Assembly (NCBI RefSeq): GCF_018687715.1
Contig: NC_056760.1
Span: 38,702,001 to 38,766,000, forward strand
From: Carya illinoinensis
Lineage: Eukaryota; Streptophyta; Magnoliopsida; Fagales; Juglandaceae
Length of the DNA stretch: 64,000 bases
Direction: 5' to 3'
Below the pieces are notes generated by a model. That model was given only the letters and a program-made list of their open reading frames with translations. It had not been told where the DNA came from and did no database searches. The position numbers and the translations under genes were made by a program. Position 1 is the stretch's first letter. Each line of letters opens with the position of its first letter. Below, piece by piece: positions 37,509 through 48,849 of the stretch.

Positions 37509-37726
37509 CCCACTCCTCTTTTGGAGGAATGTGGGTGTTTGTCCTACTCCTCTTTTGGAGGAAGGTAGGTGTTAGTACTCTTCCTCTTTGGGAGGTGAGA
37601 GTTTGGTTATTCTCTTTCTCCTTGGGAGGATGGAGCGGTGTGTACCTTTCTTTTTCGGAAGGAAGGTTGTTTCAGCTCTGGTTTTGACAGAGCGCTTTCT
37701 CTTTTGACTGTTGTCAGGAGAGAAGG
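37509..37726 (+). other. Array of consecutive hairpins in the retroposon 3' region
   Basis: Hairpin 1 (37509-37535) pairs CCCACTCCTC with GAGGA..GTGGG. Hairpin 2 (37543-37569) has the same layout with CCTAC and GTAGG. Hairpin 3 (37577-37602) has ACTCT and AGAGT. A weaker one follows near 37611-37635. Hairpin 5 (37644-37667) pairs ACCTT with AAGGT. Hairpin 6 (37675-37693) pairs GCTCTG with CAGAGC around a 7-nt loop. Hairpin 7 (37695-37726) pairs CTTTCTC with GAGAAGG and TGAC with GTCA. The lower stem changes on both arms between hairpins 1, 2 and 3, which is compensatory change. It lies about 150 nt before the poly(A). Confidence 0.65.
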
Positions 37727-37890
37727 TGTAGAAGTTTAGACAATGTCCGTCACAAAGAAATTTGTTGATGGGGAAGCTCCTGAGCAGTTGCGTTAGTTGA
37801 CTTATAGTTTGGTTCTCCTGTATTGATAAGTCACAGTTGTAACTTCGATTATGAATGAATGCAGATGCATTTTCCCATAAAAAAAAAAAA

Positions 37891-37905
37891 AAGTAAGTTG
37901 GCACG
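37891..37905 (+). repeat. Right target-site duplication of the retroposon
   Basis: This is identical to 36314-36328. It directly follows the A run, which fixes the 3' boundary of the insertion. Confidence 0.9.
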
Positions 37906-38614
37906 CACATGTACGTAGAGTCAGCATCCAACCAATTTTAAGTACTGTGCTTAAAAGACGCTGGTCACCTCTGTTCCCTTTGATAATTATGGAAGTTGGT
38001 GAATTGGAATTGTAACGATCGAGAATGTGTTCGGTGACTAGCTAGGTAAGAACAAAATCTTGGTTTCTTCTATATATTTACTTTACTTTCTAAATTTGGT
38101 CTAACTTCGAAAAGTAAAATAGTGATCTCCATCAACAAAAGCTATTTATACAACATTTACCGTTTTGAGCTGGCCGGCAATGGATAAGTATAAAAATTTA
38201 CAAGTTCATTAATGAAGATCTTTGGATTGACAATTTTTAATAAACCAGCATAATCCATACGGTTACGACATGTGAAGATAAAGATTAGCATCGATATACA
38301 TAATTAGATTCGGAATAATTCAGGTCGACTCGATCTAATCCGATTAATAATTGAGATAATGTTAGGCCAATTCATAGACTACCCGAGTGACCCCATAAGA
38401 AAAAAAGACATTTTGATTACTCGGGTAACCCAAAGAACCTAATGAACTGAGAAATCGTCACTTGAGTTTTGGTTGAAAATTGAATTAATTGTGAATTGAC
38501 AAGCTGCATGACACTCATTTAAAGTACCTTTTGTTGAAATCCTCTTGTATATCTTTTGCCATGTCTTCCAACGTTAGGAGTTATTGAGTGTTTGTGAATA
38601 TTATTTATTGAGAA

Positions 38615-38800
38615 ATATTTTAGTTACAAATGGATTACATAAAAGTAATCCTACAAATTAACGTACGTTGTTTTATGTGATTCGTTAGATTGTAAATTTA
38701 TTTTATTGTCAAGTAGATTTAACGAATCATATAAAATCACGTCAGTTTGTGTGATTGCTTTTGTATAATCTCTTTGTGGTTATAACAATCCTCTTATTTA
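38615..38800. mobile_element. MITE, family B, with inverted ends of about 45 bp
   Basis: The left arm TTACAAATGGATTACATAAA followed by AGTAATCCTACAAATTAACG mirrors the right arm ACGTCAGTTTGTGTGATTGC followed by TTTTGTATAATCTCTTTGTG. A central pair, TTCGTTAGATTGTAAA and TTTAACGAATCATATAAAAT, extends the symmetry. No coding capacity. Confidence 0.7.
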
Positions 38801-39006
38801 TTTTTAAGGGTTAAATACATCGCGTTGTGAATAGATACATAAATGAATCGTGTCAGATTAATTTGTGAGATAGGTGTGTACTGTAGTGTTTGAGTCAAGA
38901 TAATTGACCCATTTAATTATAATGACATGGTGCGAACCCAACCGAATTAAAGAATTCGGAATGAATCAAATTCCTCTAAAGGCTAACAAAAGATTCACAC
39001 ACACAC

Positions 39007-39045
<39 letters not shown>

Positions 39046-41002
39046 TTCAACTATCACGATTCAAACATGTAGAATTAATGTCTAAACAAAGTGTACTCCC
39101 TCTCCCTTAGCAACGCCCAACAAATACTAGCAGAAGTTGCTATAAATAATAAATGGCTAATTATTATATCCATAACATGATTTTGACCCCTTTAAATTGC
39201 TCGTCCTCGAGGGCAAGGTGGAGTATCACAGTCGAATTCTTCCAGCCTAATCCAATTAATCATCTTGTCACCCCTCAGAGGCTGATCTCCTAATTTGTTG
39301 AAACTTGTTCCTATCTTTCCTTGTCAACTTTCCTGATCAGCGTCCAATGTCCATCATCAACTACAACTCCTTATAAATTTATAGTAGTTTCTGCTGGTAC
39401 ATGCATACATGCAGCTTTGAAATTCATGCAAAGCTTTCGCAGCCTCAACAAATTAAAATATCTAAAACTCTTTTGTTCAGTACTGCTGAACTCCTTCAAT
39501 GAATGGTTGCTGCCATTAATTGCCGACAGCTAGCTCAATTGCCAAACTCATTCCATAATTTCATCATGTGTTGACCTTTCTTGATCTGATCATCAGACTA
39601 CTTTTCGACTTCCTTGGCGTATTGGAAAGAGTTGATTTTGTCTTCTTTGCCTTGTTTTCGTCAAGAAACAGATCGGATCGAATCCAACCTATAAATGCAG
39701 TACCATACTAAGGAAAAAAGTTTTCGCATGTTTTTCTTAAGTGTGCGTCTGTTGTCGGGAGACTTGGCTTTTACACCGTCCAAACTTAAGCAGCCACCTC
39801 ATGTTTTAACAATTTTATTATAAGCTAAACTACATCCGATTTAAATTTGTTAACAGGAAAAGTCTTGAATCTTAATACATAACCCTTAAAAAATCCTAAA
39901 AATCATTATGCTAATTATTTCCTAGACAACTTTGGGCTACCATTTCTGTCATATGAGGGAAAACCGGCTTCCAAAACTGGTTAGAAGGAATCAATCAGTA
40001 CATTTGTCATTAAAAGCGTATTAAAAAAATGACAAAAAAAGAGTCCTAAACATAATTCTCCCTCATTAAAAACCCAATATTAAAAAAATCAGATAATATT
40101 AAAAAAAGAAAGAAAGAAAGAAAGAAAACAAAAATAGAGATTAATGTGGTCAGATTCAATGACCCAAAGAGACATTTACATTGCATCAAAAATCCACTCA
40201 GCTTCACACACACCCACCTGTCCTCAACTTCATTTGCAGCCTCCCCTCCCCTGATGAGTAGGATACATTATCATGCAATGAAGACTGAAGTATTCTAAAA
40301 TTGGAGGCCAGGACGAAATAGGATTACAAGCAGTGTGAGTTTTGTTGGGTTGTACAGAAAATCACAGCTTCGCCTTTTAGGGCCCCATTTTGTGTGACAG
40401 AGACCTTTATGCATGGAATTATATGCCTGCACCACATATTTGCTCTCCACATATTCTCTGTAGTCAGTACGGTTGAGTTTGATTTAAGAGTAATTTAATG
40501 ACCACACCAATCACTTTTTAGGGACCTTAACATGTCATGTAGTGTAACAAGAAATGCACGTGGGCAGCGTGATCACCTATGCCTTCACACACACGCTGGA
40601 AAAAGGAGTCCACTCCTGCATTCACAATAAAACAATAGTGACCACACGCTATTCCAAATTTCATACACCATGAGTTACTAAATGGCCTTTACCAAATATT
40701 TTCAGAAGATTAAAAAACAGACCAGAAGCCCTGAGCCCTTACATCCAGCAGGGCATCCGCTATAGGCATAACTAGTATGCGCATGATATTAGGACAACAA
40801 TCAAACTAGTTTAAAAGAAAATAATATTCATCATCCTTTTATCATTTGATGCTAATAATCCCACGTCAAGAGATGCGGAAAGGATAATGATAAAAGGATT
40901 ATGAATAGCACCTCTCATTTTACAAGCATCTGGTGTGACAAATTACAAAACCCTTGCCCCACCCAACCGCCTAGTGTAATGGCAGAAATATCTACTCATT
41001 AC
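38801..41002. other. Spacer without a supported gene
   Basis: Contains a (TA)n tract (about 39014-39040) and a GAAA-type microsatellite near 40107. From about 39180 base composition is balanced, and there may be unrecognised non-coding sequence. Open frames at 38904-39533 have no recognisable domain. Confidence 0.4.
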
Positions 41003-41473
41003 CTTGAGGGCAGGCGGGATGAAGCTGCACTGTTGAGTTCCCTGGATCCGTTCCTTGTAGTTCCCTTAGCCTCATTATTTTCTTGGAACCCTTGCCTAAA
41101 CCTATCATAATCTGTGGGCGTTTTTGACTTCAATGGTCGCTCTCCTAATACTCACAAGTCACCTTGATGAAAGACCTCCTTTTCAAACAAACAGTTTTGC
41201 AATCTCGGATACGTGCCTCTTTGTGCTCCACTATCAGCTAATCAGTACTGTTGTAAACCTTAGCCATCCATCCTGTAACTTCTCTGTCAAATATCGAGCT
41301 AACCAGTCTTGCTGCTGCAGGTTTTAGTCATCTTAAATGCATCATCCCTTTGAGGAAAAGAAAGAAGACCCCACCTTATCTCCGAAACCATAGACTGCAA
41401 CTTGGGCACAGGTCGTCTTGGTCACTTTCTCTAAGTCATTCTGGGCTCCAGTTAGGATCTTCCTCAACAATAC
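41003..41473 (-). pseudogene. C-terminal part of an FtsH3/FtsH10-like AAA protease pseudogene
   Basis: Read on the minus strand, the DNA resembles the end of mitochondrial m-AAA-type FtsH. It begins after a CAG acceptor with [20 protein letters not shown] and then [13 protein letters not shown]. Then come [12 protein letters not shown], pieces of the GAIID..V region, [16 protein letters not shown] and [18 protein letters not shown]. The pieces lie in different frames with in-frame stops, so the segment is not translatable. It ends at a GT donor-like site at 41001-41002. The exon carrying the HEXGH zinc protease motif was not found upstream. It belongs with the fragments at 48850-49587 and 49625-49812. 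Confidence 0.8.
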
Positions 41474-42084
41474 CTGATCCAAGAGAAAAACCACAGTGCC
41501 ATAATTAATTGACTCAATCAGAAGTTTACATCATTGCCAAACATAACCTATTTATCATCCAGGTTGGCATCAGCCTTCACCATACTGCTTTTCTCTTTGG
41601 TGATGAAAAACTCACCTATTTAGCTCAATATTTGAAGAACTTCACAATGCTATTAGATATTCACTACTCTAAATAAGATCGTTGCAGAAAACTGCATTCT
41701 AAGTAAGATCGTTGCCAAAAACTGCATCAAATGATATTTTCTGAAAAGATTTCCTCTCTCATGTAATTAAAAGATTTTCTTAAAAAAAAAAAAAAAAAAA
41801 CTGCATCAACTCATGTATTAAAAGATTTATTTTCTCTCTCTCTTTAAATTTAATTAATTCAAATAGTTTAACGTTTTTAAAATGTGTAAGAAAGTTTAGC
41901 GATAGATTGGTTGGCTGACCCCACCCATTTTATCCAAACATGTATGATTGTTCCAAAAATCTTCTCGGCAAGTAAAATAAATTTTGTTGCAGGAATTGAC
42001 AGTTCTCTGAAATATTACACGAGGCTACACTACTATAATTTGTTGCAACGTTCCAATGAACTAAATCTAAAGAAGTTAAGTGAA
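41474..42084. other. Decayed intronic or intergenic sequence beside the copia element
   Basis: No FtsH similarity was recognised here on the minus strand. Poly(A) run at 41781-41800. The open frame 41911-42126 has no recognisable domain. Confidence 0.4.
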
Positions 42085-42106
42085 ACAAAGGGATCTAGTC
42101 TTCTTT
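42085..42106 (+). repeat. Left copy of a 22-bp direct repeat flanking the copia element
   Basis: This 22-nt sequence, which includes GGGATCTAGTCTTC, is identical to 48491-48512. It lies 14 bp outside the 5' LTR. It is too long for an integrase target duplication, which is about 5 bp. Confidence 0.9.
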
Positions 42107-42120
42107 TGATCACAAAAGAA

Positions 42121-42506
42121 TGTTAAAATATGTCCAACATGAAAGGGTAATATGGACATTATTTAGACCTAATGAGATAAGATGATTATTGGCTTTGGAA
42201 AAGATATGAACGGTTACTTAATTAGTGAGAGATAATAGGAAAATTTATTTTCCTATCTACCTACTTTTATAGGAAGTATGATAACTGTTTGTTTTTTTGT
42301 ACGAAGAACTTGTCTCTCTCTGCCGACATTTTCATTTTATTAGATTTTCTCATACGTTCTAGTGAAGCAAAGAAAATGGGTTAAGTGTAAGATATAATTT
42401 CTACAAGCTTTCTTCAAGGACAATATCTCATTACAGCTGATTTTAATATGTTTTATGAAATATTTATTTCTATATAAAAGATGATTATGTGATTTTCATG
42501 ATAGTT
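42121..42506 (+). repeat. 5' LTR of the copia element
   Basis: Starts TGTTAAAATATG and shares GAAAGGGTAATATGGACATT, GGTTACTTAATTAGTGAGAG and TTATGTGATTTTCATGATAG with the 3' LTR. The end is set by where similarity stops, and canonical TG..CA ends are not clear. Confidence 0.85.
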
Positions 42507-43164
42507 GATTTTTTATTTTATTTTATTTATTTATTTAATATGGAGATTGATTTCATTACTATTTTTTGATCACGCTATTGTTTTATGTGTAATGTTTTAT
42601 GTTCATAGTGTTGGAACTCATTGTTCACTGATTCCGAAAATTCCTATATATGATGTTTGCCGGATTTAATGAAAGCTTGATGAAAGCATATAGTGGCCGG
42701 ATTTATTGGGATTTTACGCTATTGGAATATCATGATTCCATGTGGATATTTATTAGCATGTTTCGGTTTGATTTCATATAAGTTGATTTCGAATTTGTTG
42801 GTTGCATAATGGTTTCATTTACTCACAATTCAAACTGTCGAATTATTGGCATAAATGTTCCATTAATTATTTCGAGTCATGACATTTGCTAGCCATCTTC
42901 TTTGTTTTATTGGGCTTACTATTTTGTCTAAATGATTACTTTTTGGTGAGCATTTGTTGGGCCATATGGTTTAATGCATGTAGACCATTTTTATTTTTTT
43001 TTTTTTTGTTTGATTTCGTATGAGCCGCTTACATGTTTTATGATAGTAAATTAGCAATGGTGGCTATGTTATGGGCTCACTTTTATTGGGTTAATAATTG
43101 TATTTATGCATGCATGGGCTGAACTGTTATAAGGCTAGATTTTGCATGTAATTGAGAAAATTAA

Positions 43165-43255
43165 AAGAGAATGCTAGTAGAGGGTTTTGAACTCAGAACA
43201 TAGTGCTCAAAACAATGCATGCCTACCAATTGAGCTATTCTCTTTCAAGATAAAT
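43165..43255 (-). repeat. tRNA-like sequence (SINE head or tRNA relic) in the copia leader
   Basis: On the minus strand it reads AGAATAGCTCAATTGGTAGG, a good RNA polymerase III box A, followed after about 30 nt by GAGTTCAAAACCC, a degenerate box B. GAGAAT at the start can pair with ATTCTC after box B, like an acceptor stem. The arms do not fold into a proper cloverleaf, so it is not a functional tRNA gene. A tRNA-derived SINE inserted in the leader is the simplest reading. Confidence 0.5.
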
Positions 43256-43809
43256 ATTTTATTCTGGGATATTATTTATCTGTTTTGAATGTGGACAGAT
43301 TTTTGCTTGGTTATTTATCAATCAATATTTATATTATGGTTAGTATGTTGTCACCAAAGTGATCTTGATGGGAAAATTTATAAATATTGAATTGAATTAT
43401 GACTTTACAAAATTATTATGGAATATTTATTTGATTATTATGGTTTGAACTAAAGGTGCACCAACTTTCAAGTAGTCATTAAATTAATTAGGATAACTAA
43501 TAAAATGATAGTGAGACTGGAAGAGATGCCCAAGGGTGACAAACCAATCAAACTTTGAAGAGTTATCAGTTATGCCTAGGTGAGTGAAAATCATCATTAA
43601 ATTTGAATATTAGCATATTGCATTAGTTAATCCAAAAATTGAACGCAATATTACTAATGGAAGTGATTTTCTCAAAGCATTAATTTTGTGATGATTTTAT
43701 TGCAGTGTGAATTCCTGTTTCACTTCATTCACTAGCCTCTTTTGTTTCGATATTTAATGGAACTAATTTCTCTGACTCGAAGAAACAGATCTAGTTTCAC
43801 CTTGGTATT

Positions 43810-44580
43810 TTGAATTTTGACTTAGCACTGCTAATTGACAAATCGGCTGTTATTACTGAAACAAGCAATTCGGAGCAGCAAGCTTTGTCTAAGTCATGGG
43901 AAAGATCGAACATATTGAGCATCATGTTTATACGAATGTGTATTACGAACAATATTAAGTCAATGCTTCCTCAAATTGAAAATGTAAAGGGATATTTCAA
44001 GGCTGTGAAAGATCGGTTTCTTCAGCGGACAAGTCCCTTGGAGGGAGATTAATAACTAAACTTACCACCATGAAATTTGATGGTAGCCATGGGATGAATG
44101 AGCATGTCCTTGAAATGACCACTCTAGCTGCTAGACTCAAATCTTTGGGTATGAATGTTGATGAAAGTTTCATTGTTCAGTTCATTCTGAATTCCTTACC
44201 TATTCAGTATGGGCCATTTCAGATTCACTATAACAGTGTTAAGAAAAAGTGGAATGCGAGTATGTTAATTCAAGAAGAGGCAAGGCTTAGGCAACAAGGA
44301 CAACATTCAGTTAATGTTATGAGTTATGGAGTTGGAAGCAAAAGAAAGAAACTGAAGAAGAGTTTCAAGAAAGATTCATGGAAGGTTGCGGGACCTTTTC
44401 ATGTCAATGGGGCTCGCAAGAGGGAACATAATGGATCGAAATGCTATTTCTGTCATAACTATGGGCATTTAAAGAAAAATTGCCTGAAATGTAGAGGTTG
44501 GTTCGAGAAGAAGGGTAAGCTATGGTTCGAGAAGAAGGGTAAGCTATTGGCTTATGTATGTTTCAAATCAAATATTACAT
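43810..44580 (+). pseudogene. Copia gag remnant with CCHC zinc knuckle
   Basis: UBN2-type gag sequence in two frames, with a stop near 44050. The first part has SNILSIMFIRMCI..NIKSMLP, the second FDGSHGMNEHVLEMTTLAAR and LNSLPIQYGPFQ. A zinc knuckle CYFCHNYGHLKKNC (CX2CX4HX4C) lies at about 44440-44485. A 24-bp in-frame tandem repeat after it gives the peptide WFEKKGKL twice. Not functional because of the frame break. Confidence 0.85.
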
Positions 44581-44595
44581 AAGTTTATTTTAATA

Positions 44596-47560
44596 AATGG
44601 TGGATTGACTCTGGTTCTACTATTCATGTTTTAAACTCGATGCAGGGATACCTTTCGATCCAAAACATAAAGGAAAATTAGCATTTTATAGTCTTGGGAT
44701 TTAAGTACTAGTTGTTTGTGTTGGAACTTTACATTTGTTTTTAGAGTCAGGCCACTGTTTGCACATATTTGATATTCTTTATGTTCCTATTATTTATAGA
44801 AATTTAATTTTGATGTCAAGACTTGATTACAAAGGTTATGCTTTGTATTTTGAATATAAGGGTTTTTGTTTGTTGAGAAATGACTTATTTGTTGGTTCTG
44901 GTGTTTTATCTGAGGGGTTATATAGATTTGATCTTAACAAAACTTTGCTAAAACACTCCTCACCCTGCATCATGATGTTGGAACTAAACATAGCAGAGTT
45001 AATGAGAATTCTTCTTTCTTGTGGCATAAAAGACTGGGTCATATATCCAGAGAAAGAATGGAGAGATTGGTAAAAGATGAGATTCTTTCAAATCTTGATT
45101 TTACTGATTTTGATGTATGTGTGGATTGCATTAAAGGAAAGCAAACCAAACATACAAAGAAAGGTGCCACAAGAAGTGAAAAACTTTTGGAGATTGTCCA
45201 TACTGATATATGTGGACCTTTTGACTCAACATCTTTTGGTGGAGAAAAGTACTTTATCACTTTCATCGATGATTTTTCACTTTCATAGAGGTGGTGAGTA
45301 TTAAGGAAGGTATGACGGAATAAGACAATGTCCAGAACCGTTTCCTAAATTCATAGAAGAGCATGGTATTTGTACACAATACACAATGCCTAGTACGCCT
45401 CAGTAGAATGGTGTGGCTGAAAGGCGTAATCGCACTCTTATGGAAATGGTTAGGAGTATGTTAAGTAACTCATCAATACCCATTTCATTATGGATGAAGG
45501 TCCTTAAGACAGTCGTTTATTTGCTTAACTAGGTTCCTAATAAGGCAGTTCAAAAGACTCATTTTGAATTGTGGATGAGAAGGAAATAGCTAGAGTTTGA
45601 GACACTTTCATATTTGGGATTGTCTAGCATAGGCTAGGCTTTGTAATCTACATATAAAAAAAAAGTTAAATTCTAGAACTGTAAGCGGGTATTTTATTGG
45701 TTATCCAAAAAAGTCCAAAGGGTATAGATTTTACTGTCCTAACCATATTACGGGAATTGTTGAAACTGGAAATGCTAGATTCCTTGAGAATGGTGAAATT
45801 AGTAGAAGTGATGTATCACGTAATATGGTCATTGAAGAAGTTCAGGTGCCTATCCTGATACCCATAACTTCAACGGAAATTGTTGTTTCTCCAGTTGTCG
45901 AACATTATGATAACATTGAACAACGATCTAGTGATCAGTCACTCCATAATGAGAAGTCATTAATGAACTAACTGCAAAACAATCACAAGGAATAGTATTA
46001 AGAAGATCTCAAAGAGAAATGAGATTAGCTATTTCAAATGATTATTTGGTATATCTTCAATAATCTAATTATGATTTAGGGATAAGTAAAGATCTAGTTT
46101 CATTTTCACAAGCCATTGAAAGTATTGATTTTGAAAAGTGGATTAATGTTATAAATGATGAGTTAAAATCAATGGAACAAAATGAAGTTTGGGACATGGT
46201 TGATTGCCTGAAGGTTTTAATATAGTTGGGTGTAAGTGGGCCTTTAAGACCAAATGAGACTGCAATGGTAATATTGAACAATATAAAGCTAGACTTGTTG
46301 CAAAATGTTTCACTCAAAAGGGAGGTATTGATTGCAAAGAGACGTTCTCTCCTGTATTGAAGAATGACTCTCTTAGGATCATAATGGCTCTGATGACTCA
46401 TTTTAATTTGGAGTTACACCAAATGGATTGAAAATTACTTTTTTGAATGAGAATTTAGATGAAGAAGTTTATATGGATCAACCTAAAGGTTTCTTGATTA
46501 AAAAAAATGAGCATATGGTATGCAAATTAAAGAAGTCAATTTATGGACTTAAACAAGTTTCCAGACAATGGTATCTTAAGCTTAATGATACCATCATGTC
46601 CTTTGGATTTAAGGAAAATACTGTTGATCGGTGTATATATCTAAAGGTCAGTGTGAGCAAGTTTATTGTCTTGATTCTGTACGTTGGCAATATATTGTTT
46701 GCCAGTAATGATCTTGGTTTACTGAACGAAAATAAGAGATTTCTTTCTATGAACTTTGAAATGAAAGATATAGGTGAGACAACTTACATGATAGGAATTG
46801 AAATATTTCGTGATATATCACATTGATTGTTAGGGTTGTCTCAGAAGGGACATATCCTTAAAGTTCTTGAAAGATTTCATATGGCTGAATGTACGACCAC
46901 TCCTACTCCTATTTGTAAAGGGGACAAGTTTAGTGAAAATGATTGTCTACATAATGCATTAGAAAAGAAAAAAAATAGAAAATATTCCTTATGCATCTGT
47001 TATTGGAAGTTTGATATATGCTCAAACTTGTGCAAGACCGGACATTAGTTTTGTAGTTGGAATGCTCGGAAGATTTTAAACTAATCACAGAATAGAGCAT
47101 TGGAAAGTTGCAAAGGAGCTTTTAAGATACCTGAAGGGAACAAGACACTGTAGGCTCACGTATCGAAAGTCTAATAAGTTGGAGGTAGTTGGCTACTCTA
47201 ACTTAGATTTTTTGGTTGTGTTGATAGTCGGAAGTCAACTTTTGGTTACTTGTTTCTATTAGCTTGAGGAGCAATATCATGGAAAAACGCCAAACAGACT
47301 ATCATAGCATCATCTATCATGGAAGATGAATTTGTGGCATGCTTTGAGGCCACAATTCATGCTTTATGATTGCGAAATTTTATCTCAGGACTTGGAATTG
47401 TCAACAGCATTGCCAGACTGCTAAGAATATATTGTGATAATTCTGTAGCAGTCTTTTTCTCCAAGAATTACAAATATTCTAATAGAGCTAAACACATAGA
47501 ACTCAAATATTTGGCCGTTAAGGAGGAAGTTCATAAACAAACAGTGTTTATATAATATAT
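44596..47560 (+). pseudogene. Copia pol remnant: protease, integrase, RT and RNase H pieces
   Basis: The protease signature WIDSGSTIH is at about 44600. GAG-pre-integrase and integrase parts lie at 45019-45540 (WHKRLGHIS, VHTDICGPF, NGVAERRNRTL), with a stop next to the conserved NGVAER motif. RT parts lie at 46130-46830 (YKARLVAK, KSIYGLKQ, LILYVGNILF). The RT active-site box, normally YVDD, reads YVGN here, so both catalytic aspartates are lost. RNase H traces run at 47180-47560 (STFGYL, AKHIELKYLAVKEEV). Several stops and frameshifts separate the pieces; the element cannot make pol. Confidence 0.87.
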
Positions 47561-48051
47561 TAAGACTGAGCTTATGATTTCAGATCCTTTAACTAAAGGG
47601 GTTAGCACCAAAGACATTTAAGGAACATGTTGATCGCATGGGTTTTTGTTGCAATCCCTGAGATATGTTTGTGGATCTTTATGTTTTTTGTTCTATAATA
47701 TCTATAGGGATATCACTAATTGTGTTTCTGACATTTTTTCCTACTTACCATCAATTACGCAATTATGAAGATGGATTATTGATGACAAGAATAGTCTTTG
47801 ACAAAGACATTATGAGGACATTACAGTTACTTCCTATTATAGATTATAATTAAGTGATTTGCTAGCATTGTAGTGCATGGAAGGGAAGATGTCACTTTAT
47901 TGATATTTATATCCATGACTCATGTTGGTAAGTTATTTAATTATGATATTATTGTAATCTCACTAAAGTGCAAATAAGCTAATGTTATGGGCATATTATG
48001 TTTACGTTGTCAATCCAAATAAGTATCATTCATATGGGCTAAATGGGAGAA

Positions 48052-48437
48052 TGTTAAAATATGTCCCACATGAAAGGGTAATATGGACATTATTTTGACT
48101 TAATGAGCTAAGGTGGTTATTGGCTTTGGAACAGAGATACACGGTTACTTAATTAGTGAGAGATAATAGGGGAAGTTATTTTCCTATCTACCTACTTTTA
48201 TGGGAAGTAGGATAACTATTTGTTTTTTTGTACGTAGGAATTGTGTCCCTTTACTCATATTTTCATTTTATCAGATTTTCCCATACATTCTTGTGAAGCA
48301 AAGAAAATGGGTTAAGTGAGAGAAATAATTTCCACAAGTTTTCTTCAAGAAGGAGATCTCATTATGGTTAATTCCGGTATGTTTTACGAAATATTTATTT
48401 TCGCATAAAAGATAATTATGTGATTTTCATGATAGTT
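48052..48437 (+). repeat. 3' LTR of the copia element
   Basis: Second LTR copy, about 386 bp, preceded by a purine-rich tract. Comparison with 42121-42506 shows scattered substitutions throughout. Confidence 0.85.
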
Positions 48438-48490
48438 AAATATTCGTATTTCAGTAAATTAAATTTTACAAAGAAAGGAAGGGATGGTTG

Positions 48491-48512
48491 ACAAAGGGAT
48501 CTAGTCTTCTTT
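48491..48512 (+). repeat. Right copy of the 22-bp direct repeat
   Basis: Identical to 42085-42106 and about 53 bp beyond the 3' LTR. The sequences next to the two copies are not alike. Confidence 0.9.
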
Positions 48513-48849
48513 CATTTAAATTTTGGATTTTACTTTGAAATGAGCAATCAAATTTTGACGCTACTTTAAATTCTACGAAGGCATCTTTCTTGTACACTAT
48601 AATTATGAGTTCTAGGTTTAGGGGCTTTTAGAAGTCACAGATTAGCAAAACAAGTAGTTGGGAAGAGTACTAGCATACAAACTAAGAACAGAAATAAAGC
48701 CATTTGAAATATAGTTTGAAGATTAGTGAAACATTTACAATCAGAGCCAACAACTCTTTTAATTCATCATGCATCAATCACACCAATTATATGTAAGAAA
48801 AAGTAGTACTCCTTTTTTTTTTTTTTTTTTTCCTTAAGTGCAAGATTGA

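Larger units (their letters stand above)
36329..37890 (+). mobile_element. Poly(A) retroposon (about 1.56 kb) without reverse transcriptase
   Basis: The segment ends in an A run (37878-37890) and is flanked by perfect 15-bp direct repeats, so it was inserted by target-primed reverse transcription. It is much more GC-rich than the DNA around it. From 5' to 3' it has two 61-bp tandem units (36381-36501), a GC-rich body (about 36500-37340), tandem repeats containing GTTGGGCCTTTAGTTCAG at about 37390-37430, a hairpin array (37509-37726) and a 3' tail ending ATGCATTTTCCCATA before the A run. There is no endonuclease or reverse transcriptase and no open frame longer than about 95 codons. It could be a deletion derivative of an L1-type LINE (5' UTR fused to 3' UTR), or a retrocopy of a non-coding RNA. 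Its source was not recognised. Confidence 0.85.
42121..48437 (+). mobile_element. Decayed Ty1/copia LTR retrotransposon
   Basis: Two direct LTRs of about 386 bp (42121-42506 and 48052-48437) begin TGTTAAAATATGTCC-like and differ by many substitutions, so the insertion is old. A purine-rich stretch (AAATGGGAGAA) precedes the 3' LTR, as expected for a polypurine tract. The inner part has gag, protease, integrase, RT and RNase H signatures in copia order, all on the plus strand and all broken by stops and frameshifts. A leader of about 1.3 kb between the 5' LTR and gag is long. No clean 5-bp target duplication or Met-tRNA primer site was seen; the ends may have decayed. It separates two parts of the FtsH pseudogene. 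Confidence 0.9.

Noticed and set aside
42116..48442. Clean 5-bp target duplication of the copia element
   Set aside because: The bases flanking the two LTRs (AAGAA and AAATA) do not match convincingly, so no duplication is claimed.
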